Counted from the first letter of the stretch, positions 37,452-45,745 are shown. The stretch: 64,000 nucleotides of DNA from Flavobacterium muglaense (GCF_014305155.1 NZ_JACRUK010000013.1:1-64000), one strand, 5' to 3'. Notes: generated by a model from the sequence alone, not told the origin. Numbers and translations: made by a program.

Positions 37452-38654
37452 ATGACAATGATTTTTATAAAAAAAGCAAATATACTACAAATACTCCTGC
37501 TCCTATTGGTTTTAAGCGGATGTAAAGAAAAGAAAAAACCAACCACCGATCCAATTGAGATCATAAAAGAGAAAATAACCGAAGAAGTAAAAGCTGAGCC
37601 GAAACTTACGGAAGAGTATATCGCAGCCAAAACAAAAAGTATAGATCATTTTTATCAAAAAAACTGGCCTAATAATTCCTTAAACGGTGAATTTCTTGTG
37701 GCAAAAAATGGTCAAATCATATACGAAAAATACAACGGCTACGCTGATTATAAAGCCAAAACTCCAATGACCAGTAGTACTCCTCTGCATATTGCATCCG
37801 TGAGTAAAGTGATTACAGCAACTGCTATACTTAAATTAATAAGTGCAAACAAATTACAATTGGACCAAAAAGTAAGCACCATCCTCAAAGAGTTTCCGTA
37901 CCCTAATGTTACAGTAAAACATTTACTTAATCATCGTTCTGGTATTCGCAGCTATGCCTACTTTACTGATAAAAGAGGACTTTGGGACAAGCATAAAATG
38001 TTAAGTAATCAGGACGTTTTAACCTTACTTGCTACAAAAGGTCTTGATCTAGAATACAAAACCAATACCCGATTTGCGTATTGCAATACTAATTATGCCA
38101 TGTTGGCATTAATTATCGAAAAGCTAACAGGCAAAGCATACAAAGATGCGATGCAAGACCTTATTTTCAAACCATTGGATATGAAAGATAGCTTTGTATT
38201 TGATTATGAAAAGGATAAACTTAAAGCAACCCCTTCATACCGTGGCAATTTCTCTAAATTCAACTTGGATTTCTTAGACGCTATTTATGGAGATAAAAAC
38301 ATCTTTTCGACTGCACGCGATTTATTAAAATTCGATATCGGTCGTAACTCTCCTAGCTTTTTAGACCCTAAACTTTTAGAAGAAGCCTATACACCCTACA
38401 GTAACGAACATCCAGGTAAAAAAAATTACGGTCTTGGGATGCGAATGATCAACTGGCCTACAGGTCAAAACTTTTATTTTCATAATGGTTGGTGGCACGG
38501 AAGCACTTCATCCTATGTAACTTTACCCGAAGAAAAAGTAACGATCATAGCTATATCAAATAAATTTAGTAGAATGCCGTATCGCGTACGTAAATTATCA
38601 GTTTTATTTGGCGATTATCCCTTTAAGTTAGATGATGACGAAAAAGAGGAATAG
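37452..38654 (+). CDS. Serine beta-lactamase-fold hydrolase, lipoprotein
   Basis: The open frame extends 65 codons further upstream, but the ATG at 37452 (or 37458) gives a lipoprotein signal with lipobox L-S-G-C and is preceded by a -7 box. The product has 400 residues. It has the class C beta-lactamase/DD-peptidase motifs S-x-x-K in IASVSKVITA and Y-x-N in FAYCNTNYAM, plus a late HNGWWHGSTSS in place of the KTG box. It is probably a peptidase or esterase facing the periplasm rather than an antibiotic resistance enzyme. Confidence 0.8.
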   Translation: MTMIFIKKANILQILLLLLVLSGCKEKKKPTTDPIEIIKEKITEEVKAEPKLTEEYIAAKTKSIDHFYQKNWPNNSLNGEFLVAKNGQIIYEKYNGYADYKAKTPMTSSTPLHIASVSKVITATAILKLISANKLQLDQKVSTILKEFPYPNVTVKHLLNHRSGIRSYAYFTDKRGLWDKHKMLSNQDVLTLLATKGLDLEYKTNTRFAYCNTNYAMLALIIEKLTGKAYKDAMQDLIFKPLDMKDSFVFDYEKDKLKATPSYRGNFSKFNLDFLDAIYGDKNIFSTARDLLKFDIGRNSPSFLDPKLLEEAYTPYSNEHPGKKNYGLGMRMINWPTGQNFYFHNGWWHGSTSSYVTLPEEKVTIIAISNKFSRMPYRVRKLSVLFGDYPFKLDDDEKEE

Positions 38655-38708
38655 TATTTGCTTTATAATAATAGTAGTGCAAAATGATGGTTTTTGATTC
38701 AAAAACAA

Positions 38709-38716
38709 TACATTTG
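38709..38716 (+). promoter_or_regulatory. Candidate -7 box of ssrA
   Basis: TACATTTG matches TAnnTTTG, 28 bp before the mature tmRNA 5' end, consistent with a short precursor leader removed by RNase P. Confidence 0.5.
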
Positions 38717-38743
38717 CACTCTCAAAAATTTTTGAATAAAAAT

Positions 38744-39137
38744 GGGGTCGACTGGTTTTGACAGCAAGTCGAATTGAAAAGTAAGCAGGCCGAGCATTGA
38801 GACCTTGCTCGTAAATATAAGATCTTACAATTTTACACGGCGAAAATAACTACGCTTTAGCTGCATAATCCGAATTATAGTACGATTACGCCACGTTCCT
38901 ATCAGATAGGAAAGCTGGATTCTCCTTGAAAGCCTTGGTTTGTGGCGTTCTATTCAGGAGAACCGTAAAAATAGACCTAGATTTCCATAAGCTTCGGGTG
39001 GATTTCAAAATTAAGAAGATAAGTAATAAGTGGCTGTTTCTGGCCTAGCTTGTTATCGAAAATCTAATCAGGAAATAAGCCCGTAGAAAGCCTTTTAGTT
39101 GCTTGTTTGGACCCGGGTTCGATTCCCGGCGACTCCA
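38744..39137 (+). ncRNA. ssrA: tmRNA
   Basis: The 5' end GGGGTCGACTGGTTTTGACA and the 3' end GGGTTCGATTCCCGGCGACTCCA pair as a tRNA-like acceptor (7 bp, with one G-U) and T-arm. The resume frame begins at 38839 with GGC and reads G-E-N-N-Y-A-L-A-A-stop (TAA at 38866-38868), the expected tag type for flavobacteria. The 3' CCA is not encoded: the sequence after the discriminator A is CAA. tmRNA rescues stalled ribosomes with SmpB. A strong terminator follows immediately. The genes downstream look like an accessory island. Confidence 0.97.
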
Positions 39138-39138
39138 C

Positions 39139-39176
39139 AAAAAAGCCTGTAAACATCTTGTTTACAGGCTTTTTTA
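39139..39176 (+). terminator. Terminator of ssrA
   Basis: AAAAAGCCTGTAAAC-ATCTT-GTTTACAGGCTTTTTT, a strong stem with T-run right after the tmRNA. Confidence 0.93.
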
Positions 39177-39245
39177 TTTTTAGTTGACAATTTGGTTGAC
39201 AATAATTTCAATTATTCAGGACTAATACCAAACACTAATATAATA

Positions 39246-39328
39246 TAGTCCAATAAATTTTTGTCACATCGAGCGAAGTCGAGATGCTATAAAGGTTCTC
39301 GACTTCGCTCGAACTGACAATTGGACTA
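39246..39328. repeat. Palindromic repeat element with GAGCGAAGTCGA core
   Basis: TCGAGCGAAGTCGAGA (39269-39284) and its exact complement (39297-39312) form a 16-bp stem with a 12-nt loop. An outer arm TAGTCCAAT (39246-39254) / ATTGGACTA (39320-39328) lengthens the structure. The core recurs, altered, inside hsdS (44961-44983) and hsdM (46093-46114). It lies in the 220-bp gap between the ssrA terminator and the Fic gene. Confidence 0.8.
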
Positions 39329-39396
39329 TTTTATAATTATGAATGGTATAATCTAATAGTACAAATTGTCTTTTTTTGTACTAAAATATACTCATT

Positions 39397-40497
39397 TTAA
39401 AAATTATCATTTAAAAAATAGTGCGTACTTCTACCACCTGAATTTGCTTTGATCAAAATACCTTTGTTAACCAAATCAGTGATATCTCTTAATGCGGTGT
39501 CTGGAGAAGTCTTAGTCATTTTAGCCCACTTGCTTGTATTTAAATTACCTTCAAAATTGTCCATGAGCTTGTTAAGCATCACTTGTTGACGGTCATTACT
39601 AATCTTAGTAGCATACTTCATCCAAAAATTGTGCTTTGCTACGACTTTATCAACTATAACACTCGAATGGATTATACTGTTTTTAAGACGTCCTAAAAAC
39701 CAGATAATCCATTCTGTGATATTAAGGTCGTCCTTTTGAGTGCGTTCTAGGATGCTATAATAGCTTTTCTTTTGTTTGTTTATTTCTGTAGACATACTAT
39801 AGAATCTTTGGTTTACACCGTCTGATTTTGAGAGTTGCATATCTGTTATTGCTCTGGCTATTCTTCCGTTACCATCATCAAACGGATGTATCGTTATAAA
39901 CCATAAATGGGCAACGGCTGCTTTAAGTAATGATTCTAATCCTTGCTCGTTATTATACCACTCTATAAAATGTTTCATTTCGTTATTCAGCAGTTCAGCT
40001 TTTGGAGCTTCGTAATGAACTACCTCTCTTCCCATTCCACCGGAAACAACTTGCATAGCGCCTGAGCGCCATTTAGCTACTTCGATTTTATGCATACCAC
40101 TTCTACCTGTTGGAAATAGTGCTGCATGCCAACCAAACAAACGATCTTCAGTAAGTACCTTATCATCGTTTTGGGTTGCATCAATCATCAATTCTACAAT
40201 CCCATCCACATTCCCATCTGAGTTTTCCAGTCCAGAATATTCTAAACCTAGCCTAGTTGCAATTGACGAACGAACCAATTCCGGATTTAGAATCTCCCCT
40301 TCTATTTCAGAAGTTTGCAAGACGTCTTGAATTAAAGTTTCTAAATTGGCCTTCCCTTTTAGTTCAAATCCCAATAATTCTACTTTGCCCATAAGTTTGC
40401 CTTGCAAGTGACGCACTTCGCTTAATAGCGAAATAAAATCCTGCTCGTTCCAGTTAAATTGAGGCCATTTTATAAGTTGATGAATATAGATTGCCAT
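39397..40497 (-). CDS. Fic-domain protein with DUF4172-type N-terminus and C-terminal winged helix
   Basis: The 366-residue protein has an N-terminal DUF4172-like region. The inhibitory-helix motif T62-S-E-I-E66-G67 ([ST]xxxE[GN]) marks it as self-inhibited class II. The Fic core has H204-P-F-D-D-G-N-G-R212 and would transfer AMP or another nucleotide moiety to protein hydroxyls. The last 70 residues (LMDNFEGNLNTSKWAKMTKTSPDTALRDITDLVNKGIL) form a winged helix, so the protein may bind DNA. Four repeats of TGCGGTGAATAA lie directly upstream of its start. It is next to the type I restriction operon. Confidence 0.92.
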   Translation of the reverse strand: MAIYIHQLIKWPQFNWNEQDFISLLSEVRHLQGKLMGKVELLGFELKGKANLETLIQDVLQTSEIEGEILNPELVRSSIATRLGLEYSGLENSDGNVDGIVELMIDATQNDDKVLTEDRLFGWHAALFPTGRSGMHKIEVAKWRSGAMQVVSGGMGREVVHYEAPKAELLNNEMKHFIEWYNNEQGLESLLKAAVAHLWFITIHPFDDGNGRIARAITDMQLSKSDGVNQRFYSMSTEINKQKKSYYSILERTQKDDLNITEWIIWFLGRLKNSIIHSSVIVDKVVAKHNFWMKYATKISNDRQQVMLNKLMDNFEGNLNTSKWAKMTKTSPDTALRDITDLVNKGILIKANSGGRSTHYFLNDNF

Positions 40498-40512
40498 AGC
40501 GCTTTTAGTTTA

Positions 40513-40575
40513 TGCGGTAAATATAGCGATTATTCACCGCAAAAAATGCGGTGAATAAATTGATTAATCACCGCA
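40513..40575. promoter_or_regulatory. Four-site operator-like cluster upstream of the Fic gene
   Basis: Four 12-bp sites start at 40513 (TGCGGTAAATAT, +), 40530 (TTATTCACCGCA, -), 40547 (TGCGGTGAATAA, +) and 40564 (TTAATCACCGCA, -). The step is exactly 17 bp each time and the strand alternates. They fill the space between the Fic start (40497) and the hsdR stop. This is the layout of a cooperative binding array; the Fic protein's own winged helix is the obvious candidate binder. Confidence 0.7.
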
Positions 40576-40603
40576 TTTTTTATATTTCTCTTTCATTTCT
40601 CTT

Positions 40604-43483
40604 TTAAGCCATCATCCCCTTAACAAATACCTCCACAAACTCTTTCATCTTTCCGATGATTCGATCTCCAATAGTTCTGGCTTGTAGCACGCTTGGTCTA
40701 TTATCCAAACATTGAAAAACTTCATCCTTTATAGGTTCTCTACCGCTGTAGATGTAGGCATCGATTAAGGCTTTGAATTGTGCTTTGTCTAGGTTTTCGT
40801 CTTCACAGAGCTTACCTAATGCTAGTACTTTTTGGTCTTGCCAGAATTTCTCAAATTCATCGTCAATATTGTCGCTATCCTTGATGTGAGGCATGTTCTC
40901 GTCTATGAATTTCTCGATTAATTCTCGTTTGCTTCTTAATTGTATATCACCTCCCAATAAATCAACAATCGCTTTCTTTTGAGCCGCTGCTGCAGATGGT
41001 GTTTTTTCTCCTTTTAGCTGTGCAATTAATTTTAGGATATAGGCAACATTGATCTGATCTCGATGAATTAATTCTAATTCAAAATCAATATCGTCGAGTA
41101 TTGATGTTTTTTGTTTTTCAGTGTCTCGTTTTACCTTTTCGTATAAATCCAGATACTTGCTTTTGTAATCTTCAAATTCCTGCTCGTCAATAGGTAAATC
41201 TTCCCAATCAAAATCAGTGTAAGACTGCAAGACATTCATAGCACGCATTAATTTTCTAAAAGCTTGTACAAACTCTGCTTCATCTTGCTCGCTTTCCAAA
41301 TCATTTACACTTTGATGCGTAGGTGTGATTTCTCTTAATAGTTTCAAAGCCTCATCAAACTTCTCGGCTATTTTTTCATAATCAGGCATGGTAACTACTT
41401 CGATGGCGTCTTTGTTCGAAAACAACGTAATGGCTTCGTCTGTAGCTTTTTTTAGGTTTCTAAAGGACAGAATGTTCCCTTGTGACTTCTGTTCTCCCAA
41501 TATCCTGTTGGTTCTTGAATACGCCTGAATTAAGCCGTGTTGTTTCAGGTTTTTATCAACGTAAAGGGTATTTACTTTTTTAGCATCAAAACCAGTTAGC
41601 ATCATATTAACCACAATGACAATATCCAAACGGTCTTTGTCATTATTGAAACTTTCTTTTTCGCGATCTTTTAAACGTTTGCTTATATTTTTGAAATAAT
41701 TTTCAAATTGCTGGCTGTCTTTGGTCGAAAAGCTTGTACCGTACATTTTATTATAGTCAGCTATATAACTTTCTAATTTATCTCTGGTGTGCTTGGATTG
41801 ATAAGGTGTTGGGGCTTCCGCCAAAACATCAAAATCGACTTCATCACTGGGTAAAAAATCCTGTGCTTCGTCTGAATCCTCATTAGTGCCGTAAGTGAAA
41901 ATCGTAGCGATACGCAAATCGTGTTCACCTGCTAGCTTCTTTTCCTGAAATAAATCGTAATATTTGATCACGTTATCAATGCTGCTAACCGCTAACAAGG
42001 CCGAATAATCTTTATTGAAAGTCTTTTGATTGTGATGCGCAATGATGTAATCTACGATCTTAGAGATTCGTTTTTCAGAATTCAATACTTCTTGTTTGTC
42101 AATATCTTCGACTTCAATATCGATAAAAGTCTTGCTCTTATTTTTATATTTCCCAATGTATTCTATCCCAAAACGCAATACGTTTTGATCTTTAATTGCA
42201 TCTGTAATTACATATTTATGCAGGCAGTTGCCAAACAAATCTTTGGTAGTTCGTTTTCCGTAATCGTTCTTAGAAGCATTTTCGGCAAAAATGGGCGTTC
42301 CTGTAAAACCGATTAACTGACTTTTCTCAAAGAATTTGGTAATACGGTCGTGCGTATCACCAAATTGCGAGCGGTGGCACTCATCAAATATAAAAACTAT
42401 TTTCTGGTGGCGTAAAGCTTCATTTTTACCCGCAAATCGTTCTGAAATGGCATTGTTTAGTTTTTGTATTGTGGTTAAAACCAATTTGGTATTATCCGTC
42501 AATTGGTTTACTAAGGATTGCGTATTATTGGTAACATCTACACTGTCTTTCTTGAACGCATTGAACTCGTTCATGGTTTGGTAATCCAAATCTTTTCTAT
42601 CCACCACAAAAACTACTTTGTGTACTTCGGGCAAGTCCATCAATATTTGACTGGCTTTGAAAGAGGTTAGTGTTTTTCCCGAACCTGTCGTGTGCCAAAT
42701 GTAAGCGTTGTCATTTGAGTTTTTAACCTGATGAATAATAGCTTCAGTAGCAAAATATTGATACGGACGCAAAACCATCATTACCTTATGTGTTTCATTG
42801 ATCACAATATAATGCGCAATCATCTTACCCAAATGCGCTGGGTTTAAGAATGAAGCTGCAAACTCTGGTAACGCTGTTATATTTTTATTTTTGGCATCCG
42901 CCCAAAAGAAGGTTTGTTTAACCGATTGCAATTTATTATTTGCCAAATATTTGGTATTGACTCCATTGCTGATCACAAACAATTGCACGTACTGAAATAA
43001 GGCGTAGGTGCTCCAAAAAGAATGTTTTTGATAGCGATTGATTTGGTTGAATGCTTCTTTGATTTCGATTCCTGAACGTTTTAATTCTATTTGTACCAAA
43101 GGCAAACCATTGACCAAAAGCGTTACGTCAAAACGGTTTTTGTAGCTTCCTTCTAAGGATATTTGGTTGGTAACTTGGTATAGATTCTGGCTTGTATCTT
43201 CGGTATTAAAGAAACGTACGTAAAAGGAAGTCCCATCTTCTTTGGTTAATTGAAAACGATCCCGCAAGGTTTTAGCTTTTTCGAATACATTTCCTTTGGA
43301 TAAATGATTCAAAATCGCATCAAACTCCTTAGCTGTAAAAGTGGTTTGGTTGAAAACTTGCAACTGCCTTTTTAGATTAGAAACTAAAGCGTCTCCATCT
43401 TGAATTTGTACAGATGCATAGTTTAAACCAATCAATTGCTTGATTAATTTGTTTTCTAATTGTAATTCGGATTGATGGCTCAT
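40604..43483 (-). CDS. hsdR: Type I restriction enzyme, R subunit
   Basis: The 959-residue protein is full length. Its N-terminal nuclease domain shows D119 and E133-x-K135 (PD-ExK). Motor domain 1 has W-H-T-T-G-S-G-K270-T (Walker A) and D367-E-C-H370 (Walker B), then FTGTP. Domain 2 has the VVNMMLTGFDAKKVNTLYVDK and QAYSRTNR helicase motifs. A C-terminal helical region contacts HsdM. It translocates and cuts unmodified DNA when complexed with HsdM and HsdS. It begins only 3 bp after the KilA-N gene, in the same operon. Confidence 0.96.
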   Translation of the reverse strand: MSHQSELQLENKLIKQLIGLNYASVQIQDGDALVSNLKRQLQVFNQTTFTAKEFDAILNHLSKGNVFEKAKTLRDRFQLTKEDGTSFYVRFFNTEDTSQNLYQVTNQISLEGSYKNRFDVTLLVNGLPLVQIELKRSGIEIKEAFNQINRYQKHSFWSTYALFQYVQLFVISNGVNTKYLANNKLQSVKQTFFWADAKNKNITALPEFAASFLNPAHLGKMIAHYIVINETHKVMMVLRPYQYFATEAIIHQVKNSNDNAYIWHTTGSGKTLTSFKASQILMDLPEVHKVVFVVDRKDLDYQTMNEFNAFKKDSVDVTNNTQSLVNQLTDNTKLVLTTIQKLNNAISERFAGKNEALRHQKIVFIFDECHRSQFGDTHDRITKFFEKSQLIGFTGTPIFAENASKNDYGKRTTKDLFGNCLHKYVITDAIKDQNVLRFGIEYIGKYKNKSKTFIDIEVEDIDKQEVLNSEKRISKIVDYIIAHHNQKTFNKDYSALLAVSSIDNVIKYYDLFQEKKLAGEHDLRIATIFTYGTNEDSDEAQDFLPSDEVDFDVLAEAPTPYQSKHTRDKLESYIADYNKMYGTSFSTKDSQQFENYFKNISKRLKDREKESFNNDKDRLDIVIVVNMMLTGFDAKKVNTLYVDKNLKQHGLIQAYSRTNRILGEQKSQGNILSFRNLKKATDEAITLFSNKDAIEVVTMPDYEKIAEKFDEALKLLREITPTHQSVNDLESEQDEAEFVQAFRKLMRAMNVLQSYTDFDWEDLPIDEQEFEDYKSKYLDLYEKVKRDTEKQKTSILDDIDFELELIHRDQINVAYILKLIAQLKGEKTPSAAAAQKKAIVDLLGGDIQLRSKRELIEKFIDENMPHIKDSDNIDDEFEKFWQDQKVLALGKLCEDENLDKAQFKALIDAYIYSGREPIKDEVFQCLDNRPSVLQARTIGDRIIGKMKEFVEVFVKGMMA

Positions 43484-43486
43484 TTA

Positions 43487-44365
43487 TTAATTTTCTAATT
43501 TCTTTTGTTCGTCAATAAACGTACTATCTGATAATTTTTGTAAAGATTTCATCGCATTAGAATTATCTAATATAGCTAACTGTTGTAAAGCTATTCTATG
43601 CAGGTATTGAAATCTTTGAGTTTTAGAAAGTTTGTTTTTAACCAGCTCAGAGTTCATAACTTCTAAATTTGATAGTACCGTTAATTGATTTATACTTGCC
43701 ATATCTCTCATGTTTTTTCCTTCAAGAGCTAATTGTGCATTGGATTGCCTCCATATTTTTGCAGTGCAACCAAACAAAGCTACATTTAATACATCTGCTT
43801 CGTCCGCATAGGTTATCCATTCTTTGTCTTTAGCTATATTTAAACTTGGTATGACATGATTTTTTATGGCGTCCGTATGTATGCTATAATTTGCTTTTGA
43901 TACTATTCTTTTCACATCCCATTCTAAATTGAATTGGTTGCTTTCAATTTCTTTTAGTCGCTGAAATTCTTTGATTAATAAAAGTTTGAACATTGGACTT
44001 ATCCACGCTCCAAATTCAAATGCTAAATCTTTATGAGCGTAAGTACCACCTTGTCTACCACTTTTGGAAATAATTCCAATAGCTCCAGTCGTTTCAACCC
44101 ATTTTTTTGGAGTTAAATTAAAAGAGTTTAATCCTGCTTCTTTTTTTAAGGTGTCGAATTCGACACTTTTAAAATTGGAATTGTATAATTGTTCCCAAAG
44201 TCCTAGAAATTCAATTGTATTTCTGTTACGCATCCAGTTTCTAATATGATCGTTACCTTCCTCTCCACGAACCATATCAGTCAAACAAATATAGTCATCC
44301 TCATTGAATGAAGTAATAGCAATAATTTTATTTTCAACTTCAATTTGTTTTAATTTTGCGTTCAT
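43487..44365 (-). CDS. KilA-N domain protein within the type I R-M operon
   Basis: I start at ATG 44365 (MNAKLKQIEV), giving 292 residues; a TTG two codons earlier is less likely. The N-terminal 110 or so residues match the KilA-N DNA-binding domain of phage and mobile-element proteins (NEDDYICLTDMVRGEEGNDHIRNWMRN ... TGAIGIISKSGRQGGTYAHKDLAFEFGAWISP). The C-terminal half is mostly helical and unassigned. The gene sits between hsdS and hsdR, so its product is made with the restriction system. A palindrome occurs inside the gene at codons 67-72 (44151-44166) and again upstream at 44393-44416. Confidence 0.88.
   Translation of the reverse strand: MNAKLKQIEVENKIIAITSFNEDDYICLTDMVRGEEGNDHIRNWMRNRNTIEFLGLWEQLYNSNFKSVEFDTLKKEAGLNSFNLTPKKWVETTGAIGIISKSGRQGGTYAHKDLAFEFGAWISPMFKLLLIKEFQRLKEIESNQFNLEWDVKRIVSKANYSIHTDAIKNHVIPSLNIAKDKEWITYADEADVLNVALFGCTAKIWRQSNAQLALEGKNMRDMASINQLTVLSNLEVMNSELVKNKLSKTQRFQYLHRIALQQLAILDNSNAMKSLQKLSDSTFIDEQKKLEN
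44151..44166. repeat. Palindrome inside the KilA-N gene
   Basis: GTGTCGAATTCGACAC, a perfect 16-bp palindrome encoding S-V-E-F-D-T on the minus strand; identical to the core of the palindrome upstream of the gene. Confidence 0.85.
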
Positions 44366-44392
44366 AATCAATAAATTACATTATACTTTTAT

Positions 44393-44416
44393 AAAGGTGT
44401 CGAATTCGACACCTTT
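44393..44416. promoter_or_regulatory. Palindrome between hsdS and the KilA-N gene
   Basis: A perfect 24-bp palindrome, AAAGGTGTCGAA and its complement TTCGACACCTTT, 28 bp upstream of the KilA-N start in the 70-bp gap after hsdS. It has no T-run, so it is a better operator or RNA hairpin candidate than a terminator. Confidence 0.7.
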
Positions 44417-44435
44417 ACCTTTTCACTATTTTTTT

Positions 44436-45635
44436 TCACACAAACATTTGTTGCAACAACCCCTTTTTGAATCCTTGCATGTTATTTATTTCTTGATGCG
44501 TATTTTCTATTTTATCATCGATGCCCGATAAAAAATTGGCGATTTTTTGTTGTTCGGGAAGGGAGGGAATACCACAAATTTCATTGGAATAATCTTTAAA
44601 ATAGATATGAGGAATTGTGCTACCTGTCACATATTTAACAAAATCAATATTAGAAAGTAAGCAATATAAAAAATAGGTATCAATATTTTGTTTTGGGCTT
44701 ATTAACTCCATTGTTCCTAATACAGAAGATTTTCCTTTACAGAAAAATAATCGACCAACTCCAGCTCCGTCCTTTACGATACTTATATAATCATTTTCCT
44801 CTTTGTAAAAATCAACTTTCTTTAATATTCCTGATGCTCCATAAATGATAAAGTCTCCAAAATTATCTTCAATTTTATTTGCCGAAATATTAGAAGATTT
44901 TTTAGTAGCAACCTCCCCCAAATTCTTCTCCTCCCAATCCGCATAATCTTCCCCATTCATCCCTTCGACTTCGCTCTGGGCAGGCTTAAACCGCAATTTA
45001 CCCGAGAACAATTGTTGCATTACGCCTTTTTTGTATTGTTCTAATAGTTCCTTTTTGCGGGACAATTGCTGTATTTTGTCATCTACCGAACTTAAAAATG
45101 AGGCTATTTTTTGTTGTTCGGGGAGGGATGGAAGTGTAATTGCTAAGGTCTTTAAATCAGAATTATAGACATTACTAATACTTGAGCCTTTAGCTAACTT
45201 TGAAATTTTCTTTCTTAATTTTTCGTTGATATAATATGAAACATAAATCTGCGAATAAACATTTTCTTTAATTGGGCTTAAAATATTTATTGTTCTTCCA
45301 ATTGCAATATTTTCAATTGTTAATGCTGATGCTGAACCAATATCTAAAGGATCTTCGCCAGCAGAAGGCAATAAAATTTCATTTCCTTTGCTAAAAACTA
45401 GTTCTGATTTATCAAGGTTGGTTTTATTTATTACTTTATGAATTACTTCATTATACATATGGTACAATTCTCCATACCTGACACAAGGTGTTTCAAAATC
45501 AGGAGAAGCTTCATTTTGCTTAATATTTTTCCCTGTTGAAAACAGAAACATATCTTTAAATGAATATTTTTCATACGTATTATTCTCCCCCTCAAACCCA
45601 CAAAATCGTAATTTTGGAATACATACTTTATTCAT
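44436..45635 (-). CDS. hsdS: Type I restriction enzyme, specificity subunit
   Basis: The 399-residue protein has two target-recognition domains, each followed by the conserved coiled-coil entry (LPSLPEQQKIASFLSSVDDKIQQL and IPSLPEQQKIANFLSGIDDKIEN). It sets the DNA target of the HsdM/HsdR complex. After the first spacer, LFSGKLRFK is followed by PAQSEVEGM before NGEDYADWEEK; this peptide looks like an insertion and its DNA is a copy of the GAGCGAAGTCGA repeat. Start ATG at 45633-45635. A 135-bp gap holding hairpin element C separates it from hsdM. Confidence 0.94.
   Translation of the reverse strand: MNKVCIPKLRFCGFEGENNTYEKYSFKDMFLFSTGKNIKQNEASPDFETPCVRYGELYHMYNEVIHKVINKTNLDKSELVFSKGNEILLPSAGEDPLDIGSASALTIENIAIGRTINILSPIKENVYSQIYVSYYINEKLRKKISKLAKGSSISNVYNSDLKTLAITLPSLPEQQKIASFLSSVDDKIQQLSRKKELLEQYKKGVMQQLFSGKLRFKPAQSEVEGMNGEDYADWEEKNLGEVATKKSSNISANKIEDNFGDFIIYGASGILKKVDFYKEENDYISIVKDGAGVGRLFFCKGKSSVLGTMELISPKQNIDTYFLYCLLSNIDFVKYVTGSTIPHIYFKDYSNEICGIPSLPEQQKIANFLSGIDDKIENTHQEINNMQGFKKGLLQQMFV
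44961..44983 (-). repeat. GAGCGAAGTCGA-type repeat inside hsdS
   Basis: On the coding strand the sequence reads CTGCCCAGAGCGAAGTCGAA, translated P-A-Q-S-E-V-E-G. It shares the core of the palindromic element at 39246-39328 and is in frame, lengthening the linker between the two halves of HsdS. Confidence 0.7.
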
Positions 45636-45652
45636 GGCAGGGATTTTTTTGC

Positions 45653-45745
45653 GTTAGGGATAGAAGTGGAAATCCTTTTTTGCCCTTTTTTGGGCAAAAA
45701 AGATTGAAACGGATAGCCCGACCCGATAGGGAAACGCCCAAATCA
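45653..45745 (+). repeat. Dispersed hairpin element, copy C
   Basis: Head GTTAGGGATAGAAGTGGAAATCC, an 11-bp perfect stem CTTTTTTGCCC (45675-45685) / GGGCAAAAAAG (45692-45702), then ATTGAAACGGATAGCCCGAC and a tail ACCCGATAGGGAAACGCCCA shared almost base for base with copy D at 49557-49645. It sits inside the hsdM-hsdS gap, antisense to the operon. Confidence 0.8.

Noticed and set aside
39119-39137. ssrA 3' end as an att site with a second copy in the window
   Set aside because: I looked for the GATTCCCGGCGACTCCA block elsewhere in the window, including around 47.3-47.6 kb, and found none, so no attL/attR pair is claimed.
44393-44416. Palindrome after hsdS as a terminator
   Set aside because: It has no T-run on either strand and lies inside an otherwise continuous operon; an operator role fits better.
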